Origin: Verrucomicrobiota bacterium
Lineage (GTDB): Bacteria > Verrucomicrobiota > Verrucomicrobiia > Limisphaerales > UBA9464
NCBI GenBank assembly: GCA_026397675.1
Contig: JAPLUH010000135.1
Location: 1-6,522 of the forward strand
DNA length: 6,522 nt
Direction: 5' to 3'
This document shows, one piece after another, positions 5,281-6,522 of this stretch. Position numbers and translations under genes: made by a program. The notes below the pieces were generated by a model. It was not told where the DNA came from. It saw only the letters and a program-made list of their open reading frames with translations, and made no database searches. How positions within the stretch are numbered: the first letter of the stretch is position 1; each line of letters opens with the position of its first letter.

Positions 5281-6483
5281 TCACTGTCCCAAATTGGGAA
5301 AGCCCACCGGGGCAGACAGACCCTCTGCATTGTCGGCAGCCGCGTCCTTCTTGGGGTCCACCATGAGCTCCGAGCGTTTCTTGAGAATGGAGTCGATGCT
5401 CCACTTGCTGACGAGATAGGTCCACCGGCCACGCGATTGCTCGGCTGCCAGTTTTTCCTGCTGCTTCTTGAGCTTCTCGGCGAAGTCCTTGTTGAACTTC
5501 TCGGCCTCCTCTTTCTTCTCGTCCTTCGCGGGATTCCGTTGAGTGAGCAACTGGGCTTCGGTGACAAACTGAACGGGGTAGCGATCGCCTTCCTGGGCCT
5601 TGCCGATCTTGATGGTGTACGTCCAACCGCTGGAGGTGCGGATCTTCGCCTGCACCGGGTGGTCGAGCCCGAGAGTCGCCGGTTGGGCGTCGAGGATCAC
5701 GTCATCGAAGCTGGGAGAACTGAGCAGCGAACTGAAGATCCCAGTCTTGGCCGTGTCTACCTTGTCCTCAGGCTTGGCCCCGACCAGGGTCCATTCGGAG
5801 AACTCATTGGTGCGGGTCAGGCTGAAGCTGTTGGTGGCCTCAGGATGGGTGATGGTGACGGAGACGGGTTGTTCCACCTTGAACCATTCCTTTTCCAGCC
5901 ACTGATCGGGCTTGGGTTCGGCATTGGCCAAGGGTTCGTTCACCAAAGCCACGGTCTCAATTTTGTTGTCGACCATGATGTACCGGCCGATGGGCCAAGC
6001 TCCGCCCATGCCTCCCATACCGGGATCTTCTTGGCCGCCGCCCTTGGTGTGCTTTTTGCCCAGAAGCAACGACCGGGTGGTCTTGCCGTCGGCTCCCAGC
6101 AGTTCTACGAGCACTCCCGGACCTTTGTCCGGAGCGATGAGTTCCAGTACCGGCAATCGGGATGGCCCGATTTGCACTGGTTGGGTGGCCTTGAGGTCTA
6201 CCAGCTTCCGGACGAATTCTTGGATGGAACCGAAGTTGGCCGGGTAGCCGCCGCGCTCCTTCACTGTCCAGTCGTTGCCGGACTTGAGGATATTTAATTG
6301 GTTGGTGCCTTGGGTGATGCGCAGCCCCGAGAGGGCGGAGGCATCGAACCCAGGCAGCACGGCTCCCCCGATTTGGGACGAGGATTGTTGGTATCCGGCC
6401 GATTGCTGATTGCGGACATAGAGGCCCGCCCCGCCCAGGGCGAGACCGACGGCGACGAGGATGGCCAGTTGTTTGGTGTTCAT
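5281..6483 (-). CDS. DUF4340 domain protein, membrane-anchored
   Basis: A 400-residue protein. An N-terminal hydrophobic segment (about 5-23, LAILVAVGLALGGAGLYV) acts as a signal anchor, so most of the chain should face the periplasm. The rest has the repeated beta-rich pattern of DUF4340: LRITQGTNQLNILKSGNDWTV (54-74), a GSIQEFVRKLVDLKA helix, then a second similar unit with WFKVEQPVSVTITHPE (200-215) and EFSEWTLVGAKPEDKVDTAK. Two low-complexity stretches stand out: PGMGGMGG (154-161), and a Lys/Glu-rich, probably helical segment at about 320-350. The biochemical function is unknown. DUF4340 genes commonly sit beside GldF/GldG-like ABC-transport genes, and the ATG here overlaps the stop of the upstream gene as ATGA with no SD, which supports operon membership and translational coupling. 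The last residues (GFPNLGQ) lie 56 bases before the terminator stem. Confidence 0.85.
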   Translation of the reverse strand: MNTKQLAILVAVGLALGGAGLYVRNQQSAGYQQSSSQIGGAVLPGFDASALSGLRITQGTNQLNILKSGNDWTVKERGGYPANFGSIQEFVRKLVDLKATQPVQIGPSRLPVLELIAPDKGPGVLVELLGADGKTTRSLLLGKKHTKGGGQEDPGMGGMGGAWPIGRYIMVDNKIETVALVNEPLANAEPKPDQWLEKEWFKVEQPVSVTITHPEATNSFSLTRTNEFSEWTLVGAKPEDKVDTAKTGIFSSLLSSPSFDDVILDAQPATLGLDHPVQAKIRTSSGWTYTIKIGKAQEGDRYPVQFVTEAQLLTQRNPAKDEKKEEAEKFNKDFAEKLKKQQEKLAAEQSRGRWTYLVSKWSIDSILKKRSELMVDPKKDAAADNAEGLSAPVGFPNLGQ

Positions 6484-6522
6484 TTGGCGTTCGTGCGGTT
6501 TTTACGGGCGATGGCCAGGGCA
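6480..6522 (-). CDS. C-terminal end of upstream operon gene (possibly GldG-like)
   Basis: Only the last 13 codons are in the window: A-L-A-I-A-R-K-N-R-T-N-A-K followed by TGA at 6482-6480. The TGA overlaps the ATG of the DUF4340 gene (ATGA). A hydrophobic stub followed by a basic tail is what one sees after a final transmembrane helix, and DUF4340 genes often follow an auxiliary ABC-transport protein of the GldG type. The identity is a context guess; that a coupled gene ends here is moderately well supported. Confidence 0.45.
   Translation of the reverse strand, partial: ALAIARKNRTNAK

Noticed and set aside
5437..6297. 286-codon plus-strand open frame opposite DUF4340
   Set aside because: Leucine/glycine-rich antisense shadow; the minus-strand protein has a membrane anchor and DUF4340 pattern.

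Overview
The window looks like chromosomal DNA of a GC-rich bacterium (roughly 60% G+C by eye). The style of the release factor 2, the DUF4340 protein and the ArsR-methyltransferase fusion suggests Verrucomicrobiota (Pedosphaera/Limisphaera-like) or a relative in the PVC group. This is an inference from remembered family resemblance; there is no rRNA or other marker here to prove it.

Layout, left to right. Bases 1-305 hold no gene I can support, but carry a strong 12-bp hairpin and other palindromes. 306-1235 (+) encodes an ArsR-type winged-helix regulator fused to a class I SAM-dependent methyltransferase domain. It converges on 1315-2232 (-), which encodes peptide chain release factor 2 (prfB) with intact SPF and GGQ motifs but without the usual N-terminal domain; homology stops abruptly at an in-frame TAG at 2293-2295. 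Upstream of prfB on the same strand, after a 122-nt spacer that resembles nothing I know, are two different class I methyltransferases (2418-2999 and 2996-3754) joined by an ATGA stop/start overlap. They are divergent from a GT-B family 4 glycosyltransferase (3895-5088, +). The glycosyltransferase converges on a DUF4340 membrane-anchored protein (5281-6483, -), and a perfect 12-bp hairpin lies between them as a likely two-way terminator. The last 43 bases hold the tail of another minus-strand gene, again ATGA-coupled, which by context is probably a GldG-like ABC-transport partner.

How the genes fit together: the two methyltransferases and the glycosyltransferase are what one expects from a small surface-polysaccharide or glycan-modification module placed between housekeeping genes. 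DUF4340 and the gene upstream of it form the end of a separate ABC-transporter-like operon. The ArsR-methyltransferase fusion stands alone and probably senses or uses SAM/SAH rather than metals.

The most noteworthy point is the decapitated prfB. It could be a real rearrangement next to the polysaccharide genes, an unusual shortened RF2, or an assembly junction. Secondary points are a 27-bp tandem duplication across the glycosyltransferase stop codon and a 15-bp exact direct repeat flanking that gene. I did not find a convincing new defence, CRISPR or RNA system.
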